From Helicobacteraceae bacterium (GTDB taxonomy: Bacteria; Campylobacterota; Campylobacteria; Campylobacterales; Sulfurimonadaceae), in assembly GCA_027056525.1 (NCBI GenBank), contig JALUKO010000274.1:1-21912 (forward strand): a stretch of DNA of 21,912 nucleotides, given 5' to 3'. Under the pieces are notes generated by a model, which saw only the letters and a list, made by a program, of their open reading frames with translations, did not search any database and had not been told where the DNA came from. A program made the position numbers and the translations under genes. Shown here one piece after another: positions 8,042-14,518 of the stretch; the first letter of the stretch is position 1; every line of letters starts with the position of its first letter.

Positions 8042-9467
8042 AACTCTCAGGGCGAATTGACTTGTACTTTGGCATACTCTGTCCTATGGAAGCGTTTATG
8101 TATGTCGGATCGGCTATAACAAATTTTTTGCCGTTTTCTTTGATGGTATCGCCCTCCATCGGTACATATAAAGCCGTAGCCATATGATCTTTATACTTGA
8201 CGCCGATCACACTGATGCCAAAAAGCTCTTTGATAAGATAGGCATATAAAACGGCTCTGTCCTCGCAGTCTGATTTAGGGTAGTAAAGTGTTTCCTCTGC
8301 AAACATCACCTTTTCACGTCCAAACTGCTCCTCATCTCTTTCATATGCAAAAGCGTTTTGCACAAAGTGCAGAACAAAGTTCATCGCTTCACTGATATGT
8401 TTGGAATCAACATACTGCTTCAAACCTTTAGCCAGACTCTTATATGTTTTATTTTCTACAGGAGCATTAAAATAGGTAGCATAATCAGCTTGAGGATAAG
8501 TAGCCATAAAATCTATGATGTTTTTATTGTAGTGAAACTCCAACTCATACTTTTCTTTGTACTGTTTAAAACTCAAAGTTTTTGTTTGTGTATCTGAAGC
8601 AAGGTTTGGAAGTGAGTTCAAAGAAAGATCAAGAGGCTTCTGCGCTTGGGGATAATCATGCTCATACGAGTATAAACGTCCCATATTTCCCTTTGCATAG
8701 TTTGAAATAACATAAAACTTCTTACTTCCAAAAGTATAGTTTGGAGTTGAATATATCACTTTTTTGCTATAGTGCATCAGCACTATATGTTTGCCTGATA
8801 GCCCAACTTTTACGGCATAGCCAAGCTTGTTAAATAAAAACCAACTGAGAAGTTTGGCTTCATCCTCATTGCTGTATATTTTTTCAGCCAACTTGTTTAC
8901 TAGCAGGTAAACACCCCAGTCGTTAAGGTTCATCTCTTTTGTTATGAAAGATATCTCTCTAAGGAGCTCACTATATTGACTTGATGCCGCACTGTCAAAA
9001 AAGCGGATAATTCCCTTTTGATTTTGAGGGTAGTACTTTGCACTTCTCAAACCTTTTGCAACATCAAAACCCACTTTACTTCCAAAAAAGTCAACAACAA
9101 CATCTTTTTGTTTTGCTTGAGGCTTCTCTTTTGTGAGCCCTTGTTTGGGTTCTTGTTTGATCTGTATATGTACTTTAGGACCTACACTCTTAACTTTTTG
9201 CTGTGTTGCCTTTGGGATATGCTTTGGCTTTGGCTCTTCATACAAGGCGGCACTTTTGTAAGCTTTATATGCTTTAAACTCTGCCTTGAGGTAGTTGTTA
9301 AAAGCGTTGTCTCTTTCATCTTTGTATTTTGAAAAAGACTCACTTTGTGATCTTTTAAAATCTTCAAAACTACCCGCACTGAGATGACTCCAGCAGAGTA
9401 ATACCGCTAAACTAAAATGGCCAAACAGCTTGAATAATTTTGGTTCCCCAACCTTGTTTTGTCGCAC
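8022..9467 (-). CDS. Secreted transglutaminase-like (papain-fold) protein
   Basis: The chosen start is GTG at 9465-9467, with AGGGAG (9477-9482) 9 bases upstream, giving 481 residues; GTG/ATG codons at 9504-9509 and an ATG at 9474 would lengthen it by up to 14 residues but lack spaced ribosome binding sites. The N-terminus looks like a signal peptide (hydrophobic FSLAVLLCW, then SHLSAG), followed by a charged helix with YKDERDNAFNNYLKAEF, a Lys/Pro/Gln-rich linker and a large C-terminal region. Near the C-terminus C401 (SDCEDRA), H428 (KDHMATA) and D453 (IADPTY) form the Cys-His-Asp triad of transglutaminase-like enzymes. These act as amide/peptide bond-cleaving or cross-linking enzymes; the substrate here is unknown. 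It overlaps the 3' end of flgH by 56 bases, so it is probably cotranscribed with it. Confidence 0.85.
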   Translation of the reverse strand: MRQNKVGEPKLFKLFGHFSLAVLLCWSHLSAGSFEDFKRSQSESFSKYKDERDNAFNNYLKAEFKAYKAYKSAALYEEPKPKHIPKATQQKVKSVGPKVHIQIKQEPKQGLTKEKPQAKQKDVVVDFFGSKVGFDVAKGLRSAKYYPQNQKGIIRFFDSAASSQYSELLREISFITKEMNLNDWGVYLLVNKLAEKIYSNEDEAKLLSWFLFNKLGYAVKVGLSGKHIVLMHYSKKVIYSTPNYTFGSKKFYVISNYAKGNMGRLYSYEHDYPQAQKPLDLSLNSLPNLASDTQTKTLSFKQYKEKYELEFHYNKNIIDFMATYPQADYATYFNAPVENKTYKSLAKGLKQYVDSKHISEAMNFVLHFVQNAFAYERDEEQFGREKVMFAEETLYYPKSDCEDRAVLYAYLIKELFGISVIGVKYKDHMATALYVPMEGDTIKENGKKFVIADPTYINASIGQSMPKYKSIRPESFIVVKL

Positions 9468-10134
9468 GATCCACATCTCCCTGTGTTTTATAAAGAATCT
9501 TAGCATCACTCATTTGTGCAGAGTCTATTTTGTTGTACTGATCTATATCATAAGGGCGGATCACGCCGCTTATCTGGATGATCTGTTTTTGATCATCTAC
9601 CAAGATCTCTCTTTTACCGGTAATGTAATAGTTCCCGTTTTGTAAAACCTTGACGATCCTCGCTGAGACCGTAGTTACAAAAGAAGCATCTTTTGTAGCA
9701 CTCCCCTGCCCTTTAAAAGCGTTGTTGGTTGTGCTTGTAAAACCTACATTTGCCACACCGTTTAGGAGTCCCACTTTAGAATTTACGGCAGGGTTTCCAC
9801 CCGCACTTGAAAACACCCCTCCGCCGAGGTTTGTCGTGTCATTTTCACTCAGTTGTCTCGAACCGGTAGTGGTGCTTTTTGCATTTTCAGAGATCACGAC
9901 TCTCACTATGTCGTTGACATGCATAGCTTTATGATCTGAGAACAAAGGGTTGTCCCCTTGCCCAAAAATACTCCCTGTCGATGTATAGTCCTTCTCATCT
10001 TCACGTGAAGGCATCTGCTCTACATACACAGGTGGTTCAAAACTGATCTCAGGATCTGTCAGGTTTGCAGTACATCCGCTTAAAAAAAGTATAGCATAAG
10101 TAGGCAGTAGAAATAGTAAAAATATTTTTTTCAT
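9412..10134 (-). CDS. flgH: Flagellar L-ring lipoprotein FlgH
   Basis: The 240-residue protein forms the L ring, the outer-membrane bushing of the flagellar rod. It begins with a lipoprotein signal peptide with lipobox LSGC (acylated C21), and contains the FlgH hallmarks: SIFGQGDNPLFSDHKAMHVNDIVRVVI, a Ser/Thr/Gly-rich middle, GQGSATKDASFVTTVSARI, VLQNGNYYITGKREI and ISGVIRPYDI. Length is normal for the family. An AGAGAG-type ribosome binding site precedes the ATG. Upstream is a strong sigma-54 promoter match at 10170-10185, consistent with the middle-class flagellar regulation known in Campylobacter and Helicobacter. It stands alone here, away from flgI, with a transglutaminase-like gene downstream. 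Confidence 0.97.
   Translation of the reverse strand: MKKIFLLFLLPTYAILFLSGCTANLTDPEISFEPPVYVEQMPSREDEKDYTSTGSIFGQGDNPLFSDHKAMHVNDIVRVVISENAKSTTTGSRQLSENDTTNLGGGVFSSAGGNPAVNSKVGLLNGVANVGFTSTTNNAFKGQGSATKDASFVTTVSARIVKVLQNGNYYITGKREILVDDQKQIIQISGVIRPYDIDQYNKIDSAQMSDAKILYKTQGDVDRATKQGWGTKIIQAVWPF
9477..9482 (-). promoter_or_regulatory. Ribosome binding site deciding the start of the transglutaminase-like gene
   Basis: AGGGAG on the minus strand lies inside the flgH coding sequence, 9 bases before the GTG at 9465-9467 and directly against the ATG at 9474-9476. The spacing favours the GTG. Confidence 0.4.
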
Positions 10135-10163
10135 TGAGTCTCTCTAATCGATCATAGTTTCGT

Positions 10164-10169
10164 TATAAT
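10164..10169 (+). promoter_or_regulatory. -10 box of yqeY
   Basis: TATAAT at 10164-10169 lies 29 bases before the yqeY ATG; no -35 is apparent. The box immediately abuts the flgH sigma-54 element on the other strand. Confidence 0.5.
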
Positions 10170-10185
10170 AGCAAAAACAGTTCCA
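10170..10185 (-). promoter_or_regulatory. Sigma-54 (RpoN) promoter of flgH
   Basis: Read on the minus strand the site is TGGAAC-TGTTT-TTGCT against the consensus TGGCAC-N5-TTGCW: one mismatch, with GG (10184-10183) and GC (10172-10171) exactly 10 bases apart. Transcription would start near 10160, about 25 bases before the flgH ATG. Rod, ring and hook genes are commonly RpoN-dependent in this phylum. Confidence 0.75.
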
Positions 10186-10198
10186 AAGGATACCCTTC

Positions 10199-10642
10199 AT
10201 GAGTTTAAGAGAAACGATCAACCAAGATGTAAAAAATGCTATGAAAGCAAAAGACAACAAAAAAAGAGATGCACTTCGCCTTTTAACAAGTGCTTTTAAG
10301 CAAATAGAGGTTGATGAAAGAAAAGAACTTAGCGATGATGATGTTATCAAAATCATTCAAAAACAGGTCAAAAGTAGAAATGATGCAGTAGTGCAGTACA
10401 AAGAAGCAGGCAGAGAAGACCTCATGCAGATAGAACTAGATGAGATCGCCTACTATGAACCCTACCTTCCAAAACAACTCAGTGATGATGAACTTGAAAA
10501 TGCCCTCAAAGATATCATAGCCAAAATAGGTGCATCTTCCATGAAAGATATGGGGAAAGTTATGGGTATGGCTTCTAAAGAGTTAGCAGGTCGTGCTGAT
10601 GGAAAAAGAATCAACGAATGTGTTAAGAAACTCCTGGGCTAA
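10199..10642 (+). CDS. yqeY: GatB/YqeY domain protein
   Basis: The 147-residue, all-helical protein matches the YqeY family along its whole length: N-terminal LRETINQDVKNAMKAKDNKKRDALRLLTSAFKQIEVDERKEL-type region, the KQVKSRNDAVVQYKEAGREDL segment, EIAYYEPYLPKQLSDDEL, and a C-terminal part with MKDMGKVMGMASKELAGRADGKRINECVKK. The family resembles the helical tail of the GatB amidotransferase subunit and may act on tRNA, but its function is not settled. AAAGGA at 10185-10190 is a good ribosome binding site 8 bases before the ATG. Divergent from flgH; a toxin-antitoxin cassette follows almost directly after its stop codon. Confidence 0.95.
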   Translation: MSLRETINQDVKNAMKAKDNKKRDALRLLTSAFKQIEVDERKELSDDDVIKIIQKQVKSRNDAVVQYKEAGREDLMQIELDEIAYYEPYLPKQLSDDELENALKDIIAKIGASSMKDMGKVMGMASKELAGRADGKRINECVKKLLG

Positions 10643-10661
10643 GGAGCGTGGGAGCGAGGGA
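10643..10661 (+). repeat. Left boundary copy of a degenerate TGGGAG repeat
   Basis: Bases 10649-10661 (TGGGAGCGAGGGA) match 11257-11269 (TGGGAGTGAGAGA) at 11 of 13 positions. The two copies bracket the toxin-antitoxin module. The left copy begins directly after the yqeY stop and lacks the opposite palindrome arm that the right copy has. Confidence 0.45.
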
Positions 10662-10770
10662 TATTGAAGCTATATCACCATTAGAGTTACTAAAACATAT
10701 TAAACAAAATACTAAAGAGATAGATGATATAATGGATGAAATAGAAAAGATTCTAAAGGAGGACAGATGA
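10648..10770 (+). CDS. Micro-ORF upstream of the antitoxin (possible remnant or third component)
   Basis: A frame open from 10627 to the TGA at 10768-10770 encodes about 40 residues from a GTG at 10648, or a shorter piece if starting elsewhere. The part SPLELLKHIKQNTKEIDDIMDEIEKILKEDR is charged, helical and coiled-coil-like, with coding-like codon use. Its stop overlaps the antitoxin start by ATGA, the usual sign of translational coupling. Against it: the GTG has AAGGAG only 1 base upstream and lies within the repeat, so the 5' end may have been lost when the cassette inserted; and a TATAAT at 10728-10733 suggests the stretch may serve as the antitoxin promoter. I do not recognise a family. 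It may be a real short gene, a truncated gene, or chance. Confidence 0.4.
   Translation: MGARDIEAISPLELLKHIKQNTKEIDDIMDEIEKILKEDR
10728..10733 (+). promoter_or_regulatory. -10 box for the toxin-antitoxin pair
   Basis: A perfect TATAAT sits 33 bases before the antitoxin ATG inside the micro-ORF. No -35 is visible. Confidence 0.4.
10756..10763 (+). promoter_or_regulatory. Strong ribosome binding site of the antitoxin
   Basis: AAGGAGGA is almost fully complementary to the 16S rRNA tail and ends 3 bases before the antitoxin ATG. It is stronger than any other site in the window, as expected for a toxin-antitoxin pair in which antitoxin must be made in excess. Confidence 0.6.
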
Positions 10771-10976
10771 CCTTAACAATAGATGTAAAAGATAGTGTTG
10801 CCGATAAGATACTCTACTTTTTAAACCATTTTCAAGACGACGTAAAGGTTATTAAACAAGAGAGCAGTTTTGAAAGTAACATGATGTTATCTAAAAAAGA
10901 TTTAGAAGATGGGAATATTGAAAAGATAACAAATGTAGATAGTTACATTAATGAGCTTGCCGATGAAATTAAGTAA
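10767..10976 (+). CDS. Type II antitoxin (RelB-like)
   Basis: The 69-residue acidic protein has a short N-terminal strand (MTLTIDVKD) and helices that fit a DNA-binding ribbon-helix-helix-type start, then an acidic, probably flexible tail (SKKDLEDGNIEKITNVDSYINELADEIK) of the kind that wraps and neutralises RelE-type toxins. It would also repress its own operon. It starts with ATG behind a very strong AAGGAGGA. The toxin gene begins inside its last codons (14-base overlap). The call rests on size, layout and the toxin next to it more than on motif recognition, so the exact antitoxin family is uncertain. Confidence 0.75.
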   Translation: MTLTIDVKDSVADKILYFLNHFQDDVKVIKQESSFESNMMLSKKDLEDGNIEKITNVDSYINELADEIK

Positions 10977-11235
10977 GACTTTTCATTATACGAAAGTTGA
11001 AAAGAAGTTTTTTAAAAAACATAAGGATTTACTGCAAAAATATGTAGTAGTTTTAAAACAGTTACAGCAAGATCCATTTGAATCATCACTTAAAACTCAT
11101 AAACTCAAAGGAAATTTAGCGGAGTATTACGCTTGCTCACTTACCTATGAGTACAGAATAGTTTTAATTATTAAAATAGTGGATGATGAACTGGTACTTA
11201 TGAATATTGGCTCTCATGACGAAGTCTATAGATAA
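10963..11235 (+). CDS. Type II toxin, RelE/ParE superfamily (YafQ/StbE-like)
   Basis: The 90-residue basic protein matches the RelE fold: an N-terminal strand and two Lys-rich helices (KVEKKFFKKHKDLLQKYVVVLKQL-type), the HKLKGNLAEYYACSL segment with the typical K-L-K-G core, YEYRIVLII, and the terminal strand LVLMNIGSHDEVY, whose His-Asp is typical of the YafQ/RelE-StbE branch. Such toxins are ribosome-dependent mRNA endonucleases that stop translation. I chose ATG 10963, overlapping the antitoxin stop by 14 bases; ATG 10951 would add four residues. There is no clear ribosome binding site, so translation is likely coupled to the antitoxin. A hairpin-forming repeat follows the stop codon. Confidence 0.88.
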   Translation: MKLSKTFHYTKVEKKFFKKHKDLLQKYVVVLKQLQQDPFESSLKTHKLKGNLAEYYACSLTYEYRIVLIIKIVDDELVLMNIGSHDEVYR

Positions 11236-11238
11236 ATG

Positions 11239-11264
11239 CGTTCCCATCGTTCCCGATGGGAGTG
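11239..11264 (+). repeat. Palindromic repeat (hairpin) at the right boundary of the toxin-antitoxin cassette
   Basis: CCCATCG (11243-11249) and CGATGGG (11254-11260) pair perfectly around TTCC; one more T-A pair, two G-U pairs and a C-G pair extend the stem to 11 pairs. The arrangement resembles the widespread CGTTCCCA...TGGGAACG class of dispersed palindromes, with the right arm decayed. It lies between the convergent toxin and trpC genes and may slow transcription, but it has no T-tract. A related half copy is at 10643-10661. Confidence 0.55.
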
Positions 11265-11296
11265 AGAGAGAGTCACAACGTAAAGTTATAAACCCT

Positions 11297-12094
11297 TTAT
11301 TTTATCGCCTCACCAAACTTAAGCTTTTTAAGCGCTTCTTCTTCGTTATCTTGGCGCATTAAAGACTCACCAACCAAAAACGCATCCACCCCGGCTTTTG
11401 AGAGATCTTCAAGCTGTCCATGCTCATATATGCCGCTCTCGGCAACTATGATCTTGCCGTTTGGTATAAGCGGTATAAGCTCATAGCACAGGTTCATATT
11501 CATCTCAAAAGTTTTTAAATTTCTATGATTAATCCCTATGATATCACTTCCGGCATAGATCGCTTTGACAAGATCAGGTTTGTCATGTACCTCAACCAAA
11601 GCCTCCATACCAAGATGCCTTGTATATGCTAAAAGCTCTTTAAGCTCTTTTTTTGATAATGCCGCAGCGATCAGAAGTATAAAATCCGCCCCATGTACCA
11701 TCGCTTCAAGTATTTGGTATTTTGAGACTATAAAATCTTTTCTTAACAGAGGGATACCCACATATCTTCTTATTTGCCCCAAATAATCCAAGCTTCCCTG
11801 AAAAAAGTGCGGTTCTGTTAAAATAGAGATCGCACTGGCACCACCTCTTTCATATGCCTGAGCTATGGCTATCGGGTCAAACTCTTCACGGATCACGCCT
11901 TTGGAAGGGGACGCTTTTTTCACTTCCGAGATAATCCTGTAAGGGTTCTCCTGTGTTGCTTTGAGATATGGAAAAACATCTCTTGGCACTCTCGCGTTAA
12001 ATGCGAGTGAACGACCTAGCCAATCAAGAGAAAACTCCTTTTCTCTTTGTTTCAAATCTTCTTTTGTTTTTTTAATAATATCATCTAAAATCAT
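11297..12094 (-). CDS. trpC: Indole-3-glycerol phosphate synthase
   Basis: The 265-residue (beta/alpha)8 enzyme closes the indole ring in tryptophan synthesis, turning CdRP into indole-3-glycerol phosphate with loss of CO2 and water. All expected active-site residues are present: E57 and K59 in SEVKKASPSKG, K119 in LRKDFIV, E168 in VEVHD, N189 in GINHRNL (usually GINNRNL) and S220 in AESGI; GES near the end binds the phosphate. It is a monofunctional TrpC without the TrpF half seen in enterobacteria. Its ATG overlaps the TPR lipoprotein stop as ATGA, so it is the last gene of a four-gene operon and not part of a trp cluster. Confidence 0.97.
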   Translation of the reverse strand: MILDDIIKKTKEDLKQREKEFSLDWLGRSLAFNARVPRDVFPYLKATQENPYRIISEVKKASPSKGVIREEFDPIAIAQAYERGGASAISILTEPHFFQGSLDYLGQIRRYVGIPLLRKDFIVSKYQILEAMVHGADFILLIAAALSKKELKELLAYTRHLGMEALVEVHDKPDLVKAIYAGSDIIGINHRNLKTFEMNMNLCYELIPLIPNGKIIVAESGIYEHGQLEDLSKAGVDAFLVGESLMRQDNEEEALKKLKFGEAIK

Positions 12095-13401
12095 TTTTTT
12101 TCTTTGCCTTTTTTTGTTTTAGTGTGTAAACATTTTGCTACCTCTTTCATGTGTGCGACAACTTCATCATCACTTCCACCTTTGAGCATCACCACTTTTT
12201 TAAGTATCTCATCTGCTTTTGTACAATCACCAAGTTTGTAGTAGCCCCATGCCAGTGAGTCAAGATAGTATGCCGAATTAGGCTCTATCTGTAATGCCTT
12301 TCGTATATACTTCATCCCCCCTTTGATATCTATCTCATGATCGATCAGCAGATAACCCAGATAGTTGAAATAAAGAGGCGTTGTATCATCAATCTTCACA
12401 ACTTTTTTTAACTTTTCAAGAACACTGTTTTGAAGCTCTTTATTTTCTTTGTCAGAAGCGGCCTCATACTCAAAAATGGCACTTTGACCCAAATAATCGA
12501 TCTCACCGCTCTCTTTGTAGATCTTCTCTGCAAGCAAAGAGGCCTCTTTGTATTTTTTTGCTTTTATATAAAGTTGTAAAAGTAAGGTATCGTCATATTT
12601 GTTTTCTTCCAGGAAGTCCATAAGTTTTACATACTCTTTTTTATAGGCATAAATTTGTATGATTTTTTGTGCGATATCATCATTTTTATCTAATGCATAC
12701 AGTCTTAAATACACCGATAAAAGGCCGTCTATATTGTTATCATTACTGTAAAATCCCGCAAGTCTGCTACAAATGAGCTGGGAGCATCCGTGAACTCTCG
12801 AATGGGTTTCAAGTTGTGCTATGGCATCTTTTTTTCTTTGCAGATTAACATACAAAATAATCGCCATTTTATCAAGAATTTTTTCATTATAGTTTTGTGT
12901 ATATGCACTCTCGAGGTACTTTATGGCCATATTGAATTTTTTTTGTTTTACATAGATATCGCTCAAAAGTATATAGTCGTCTGCCATTTTACTCTTCTCA
13001 ACCAAACCTACAGCCAACTCCTTTGCCTCTTCTAGTTTATGAAGTTGTATCAGTGCTATGATCTTCATTCTCAACAGAGTATAATCATCAACTGAGGTAT
13101 CGCTAAGTACTTCATCCACTTTTGTAACAACCTCGGCATACTTTTCGGCATGGATATCATTTTCTAAAGAGCGATACAAATACTCTTTTTTATTTGTTTT
13201 CTCATATAAAGTGTTGAACATACTCGCTGCCGCTGCATACTCATGTACCTGCTCAGCTCTAAGCGCAAACAAGATATAGGTATCTTCATGATCAAAAATT
13301 TTCTTGCTTGACTTGATTACCGGTGCCGGCTTATCAGGAGCAAGCCCCAAACACCCACTTAACAGAAACAGACTCGCTGTAAATATGATTATTTTAAACA
13401 T
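12091..13401 (-). CDS. TPR-repeat lipoprotein
   Basis: The 436-residue protein begins with a lipoprotein signal peptide ending in the lipobox LLSGC (acylated C17, Leu at +2, so outer-membrane sorting is likely). The rest is almost wholly helical with tetratricopeptide-like repeats, for example the YILLSDIYVKQKKFNMAIKY and YLDSLAWGYYKLGDCTKADE segments, and a Lys-rich end. TPR lipoproteins usually serve as protein-binding scaffolds at the outer membrane; no partner is evident. The start overlaps the ykgJ-like stop by 8 bases and its end overlaps trpC by 4. A lipoprotein gene directly before trpC is, from memory, also the arrangement in Campylobacter jejuni. Confidence 0.9.
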   Translation of the reverse strand: MFKIIIFTASLFLLSGCLGLAPDKPAPVIKSSKKIFDHEDTYILFALRAEQVHEYAAAASMFNTLYEKTNKKEYLYRSLENDIHAEKYAEVVTKVDEVLSDTSVDDYTLLRMKIIALIQLHKLEEAKELAVGLVEKSKMADDYILLSDIYVKQKKFNMAIKYLESAYTQNYNEKILDKMAIILYVNLQRKKDAIAQLETHSRVHGCSQLICSRLAGFYSNDNNIDGLLSVYLRLYALDKNDDIAQKIIQIYAYKKEYVKLMDFLEENKYDDTLLLQLYIKAKKYKEASLLAEKIYKESGEIDYLGQSAIFEYEAASDKENKELQNSVLEKLKKVVKIDDTTPLYFNYLGYLLIDHEIDIKGGMKYIRKALQIEPNSAYYLDSLAWGYYKLGDCTKADEILKKVVMLKGGSDDEVVAHMKEVAKCLHTKTKKGKEKK

Positions 13402-13762
13402 CTATAATCCCTGGACACTCTAGTTTTAACTCTTCAACCCGTGTTTTATAATACTCCCAAAAAGGAAATGTTCGACACTGTGTAGGACGTGCATCATAGA
13501 TGCCACATCCGTTGGTTTCTCTGTTATAAAAAACACACTCATACGATCCATTGAACTTCATCTCTTTTATGGAGTATTTGTACCCCTTTTTATAAAGATA
13601 CTCTTTTGCAAAATCATTCGCCTGCATACCTAAAAGCTCGGCAATATTTTCGATCTCATTTTTACTGACATAGATATAGCCGCTCTCACCTGTACAACAC
13701 CTGCCCTCACAACTGGCACAGGCAGACGGATCAAATGCGTACGGATATGTTTCTTTCTTCAT
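13394..13762 (-). CDS. YkgJ-family cysteine cluster protein
   Basis: With the chosen ATG (MKKETYPYAF), which overlaps the upstream stop as TAATG, the product is 122 residues; an ATG 12 bases further up (MQNLMKKE) would also be possible. It has eight cysteines: C15, C18, C22, C23, C76, C86, C96 and C116, with the family features CASCEGRCCTGESGYI near the N-terminus and CGIYDARPTQCRTFPFW. This pattern is that of the YkgJ / UPF0153 family, thought to bind zinc or an iron-sulfur cluster; its job is unknown. It sits second in the methyltransferase-ykgJ-TPR-trpC operon and overlaps the next gene by 8 bases. Confidence 0.92.
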   Translation of the reverse strand: MKKETYPYAFDPSACASCEGRCCTGESGYIYVSKNEIENIAELLGMQANDFAKEYLYKKGYKYSIKEMKFNGSYECVFYNRETNGCGIYDARPTQCRTFPFWEYYKTRVEELKLECPGIIDV

Positions 13763-14457
13763 TAGATTTTGCATTTAATACTCTGTGTTGAAGCTTTTTT
13801 ATAAATATCTTGAACCTCTTGTGAAAACTCGCCACCCTCAAAACTCACCAATGGCGGCCAGATTTTCATCAATGCTTTAGAACCGTTTCTCACATGAAGC
13901 ATAACCAGTGAAGCCTTTTTATCTATTTTTGGATGTACAAAACGCACATCTGTCACTCTCAATTTCACCTTCTCAAGTTCAGCACAAATCAGTCCAAACT
14001 GAGCGGCATCATAACAAAAAACAAAATGACTTTGCGGCTTTAAAACTCGTGATACCTTTTTAAAAAAATCTTTTAACGGTAAGTTGATATTATATCGGGC
14101 ATTGAACAACATTTCGTTATCACTTCTGGAAGCTCCATCGTGATAAAAGGGAGGATTTGAGATAATATAGTCGTACTTTTCACTTTCATCAAGATCTAAA
14201 AAATCACCCTCATGCATTGTGTACTCTATCTGGTTCACTCTTGCGTTTGTTGTGGCATAAAAGATAAACGCTTCTTGTTTCTCTACCGCTTCGAGTTGTA
14301 CTTTTGGGTTGTCACGAGCGACCAAAAGTCCGACAACACCACACCCAGCACCAACATCAAGCACCCTGCCCTTTGGATGCAAGGAGCTGATAAAATCGTA
14401 TAAAAATACAGAGTCACTGTTGTAGCAGTAGCCCGATTCGGGTTGATATAAAAGCAT
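13762..14457 (-). CDS. TrmN6-like SAM-dependent N6-adenine methyltransferase
   Basis: The 231-residue Rossmann-fold enzyme has the SAM-binding motif LDVGAGCG (residues 33-40) and the NPPF motif (101-104) of amino-methyltransferases. The N-terminal YQPESGYCYNSDSVFLYDFI is typical of the TrmN6 group, which methylates A37 of tRNA1-Val in E. coli; related members may modify rRNA or protein, so the substrate is not certain. It is the first gene of the operon leading to trpC, and starts with ATG behind AGGA. Its promoter is probably the minus-strand face of the palindromic -10 at 14484-14505. Confidence 0.88.
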   Translation of the reverse strand: MLLYQPESGYCYNSDSVFLYDFISSLHPKGRVLDVGAGCGVVGLLVARDNPKVQLEAVEKQEAFIFYATTNARVNQIEYTMHEGDFLDLDESEKYDYIISNPPFYHDGASRSDNEMLFNARYNINLPLKDFFKKVSRVLKPQSHFVFCYDAAQFGLICAELEKVKLRVTDVRFVHPKIDKKASLVMLHVRNGSKALMKIWPPLVSFEGGEFSQEVQDIYKKASTQSIKCKI

Positions 14458-14478
14458 TACTTTCGTTCCTAAAGTGCA

Positions 14479-14491
14479 TTTTAGATATAAT
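14479..14491 (+). promoter_or_regulatory. Promoter of kdsB (-10 TTTTAGATATAAT)
   Basis: A perfect TATAAT at 14486-14491, within a 13-mer identical to the one before valS, lies 27 bases before the kdsB ATG. Confidence 0.6.
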
Positions 14492-14505
14492 TTCGTAATT
14501 ATATC
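14484..14505. promoter_or_regulatory. Palindromic divergent double -10 element between kdsB and the methyltransferase operon
   Basis: GATATAAT (14484-14491) and ATTATATC (14498-14505) are exact inverted repeats around TTCGTA. Each strand thus carries a perfect TATAAT, pointing toward kdsB (+) and toward the methyltransferase at 14457 (-). The two open complexes would overlap, so the promoters likely compete. A repressor operator is an alternative reading. Confidence 0.55.
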
Positions 14506-14518
14506 GCAAAGGCATTAA

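Noticed and set aside
10165..10170. TATTAT on the minus strand as a sigma-70 -10 for flgH
   Set aside because: It is only the reverse face of the yqeY TATAAT; the sigma-54 match next to it has a much better fit and suits a flagellar gene.
10631..10646. CTCCT...AGGAG hairpin over the yqeY stop codon
   Set aside because: Only five pairs, inside coding sequence, and not followed by a T-run; likely chance.
10951..10962. Start of the toxin at ATG 10951
   Set aside because: It adds four residues not typical of the family and has no ribosome binding site; ATG 10963 gives the usual N-terminus, though this is not certain.
11239..11276. Hairpin after the toxin as part of a CRISPR or integron attC site
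   Set aside because: There is a single hairpin with only one half copy elsewhere, no array of spacers, no integrase and no attC core sites.
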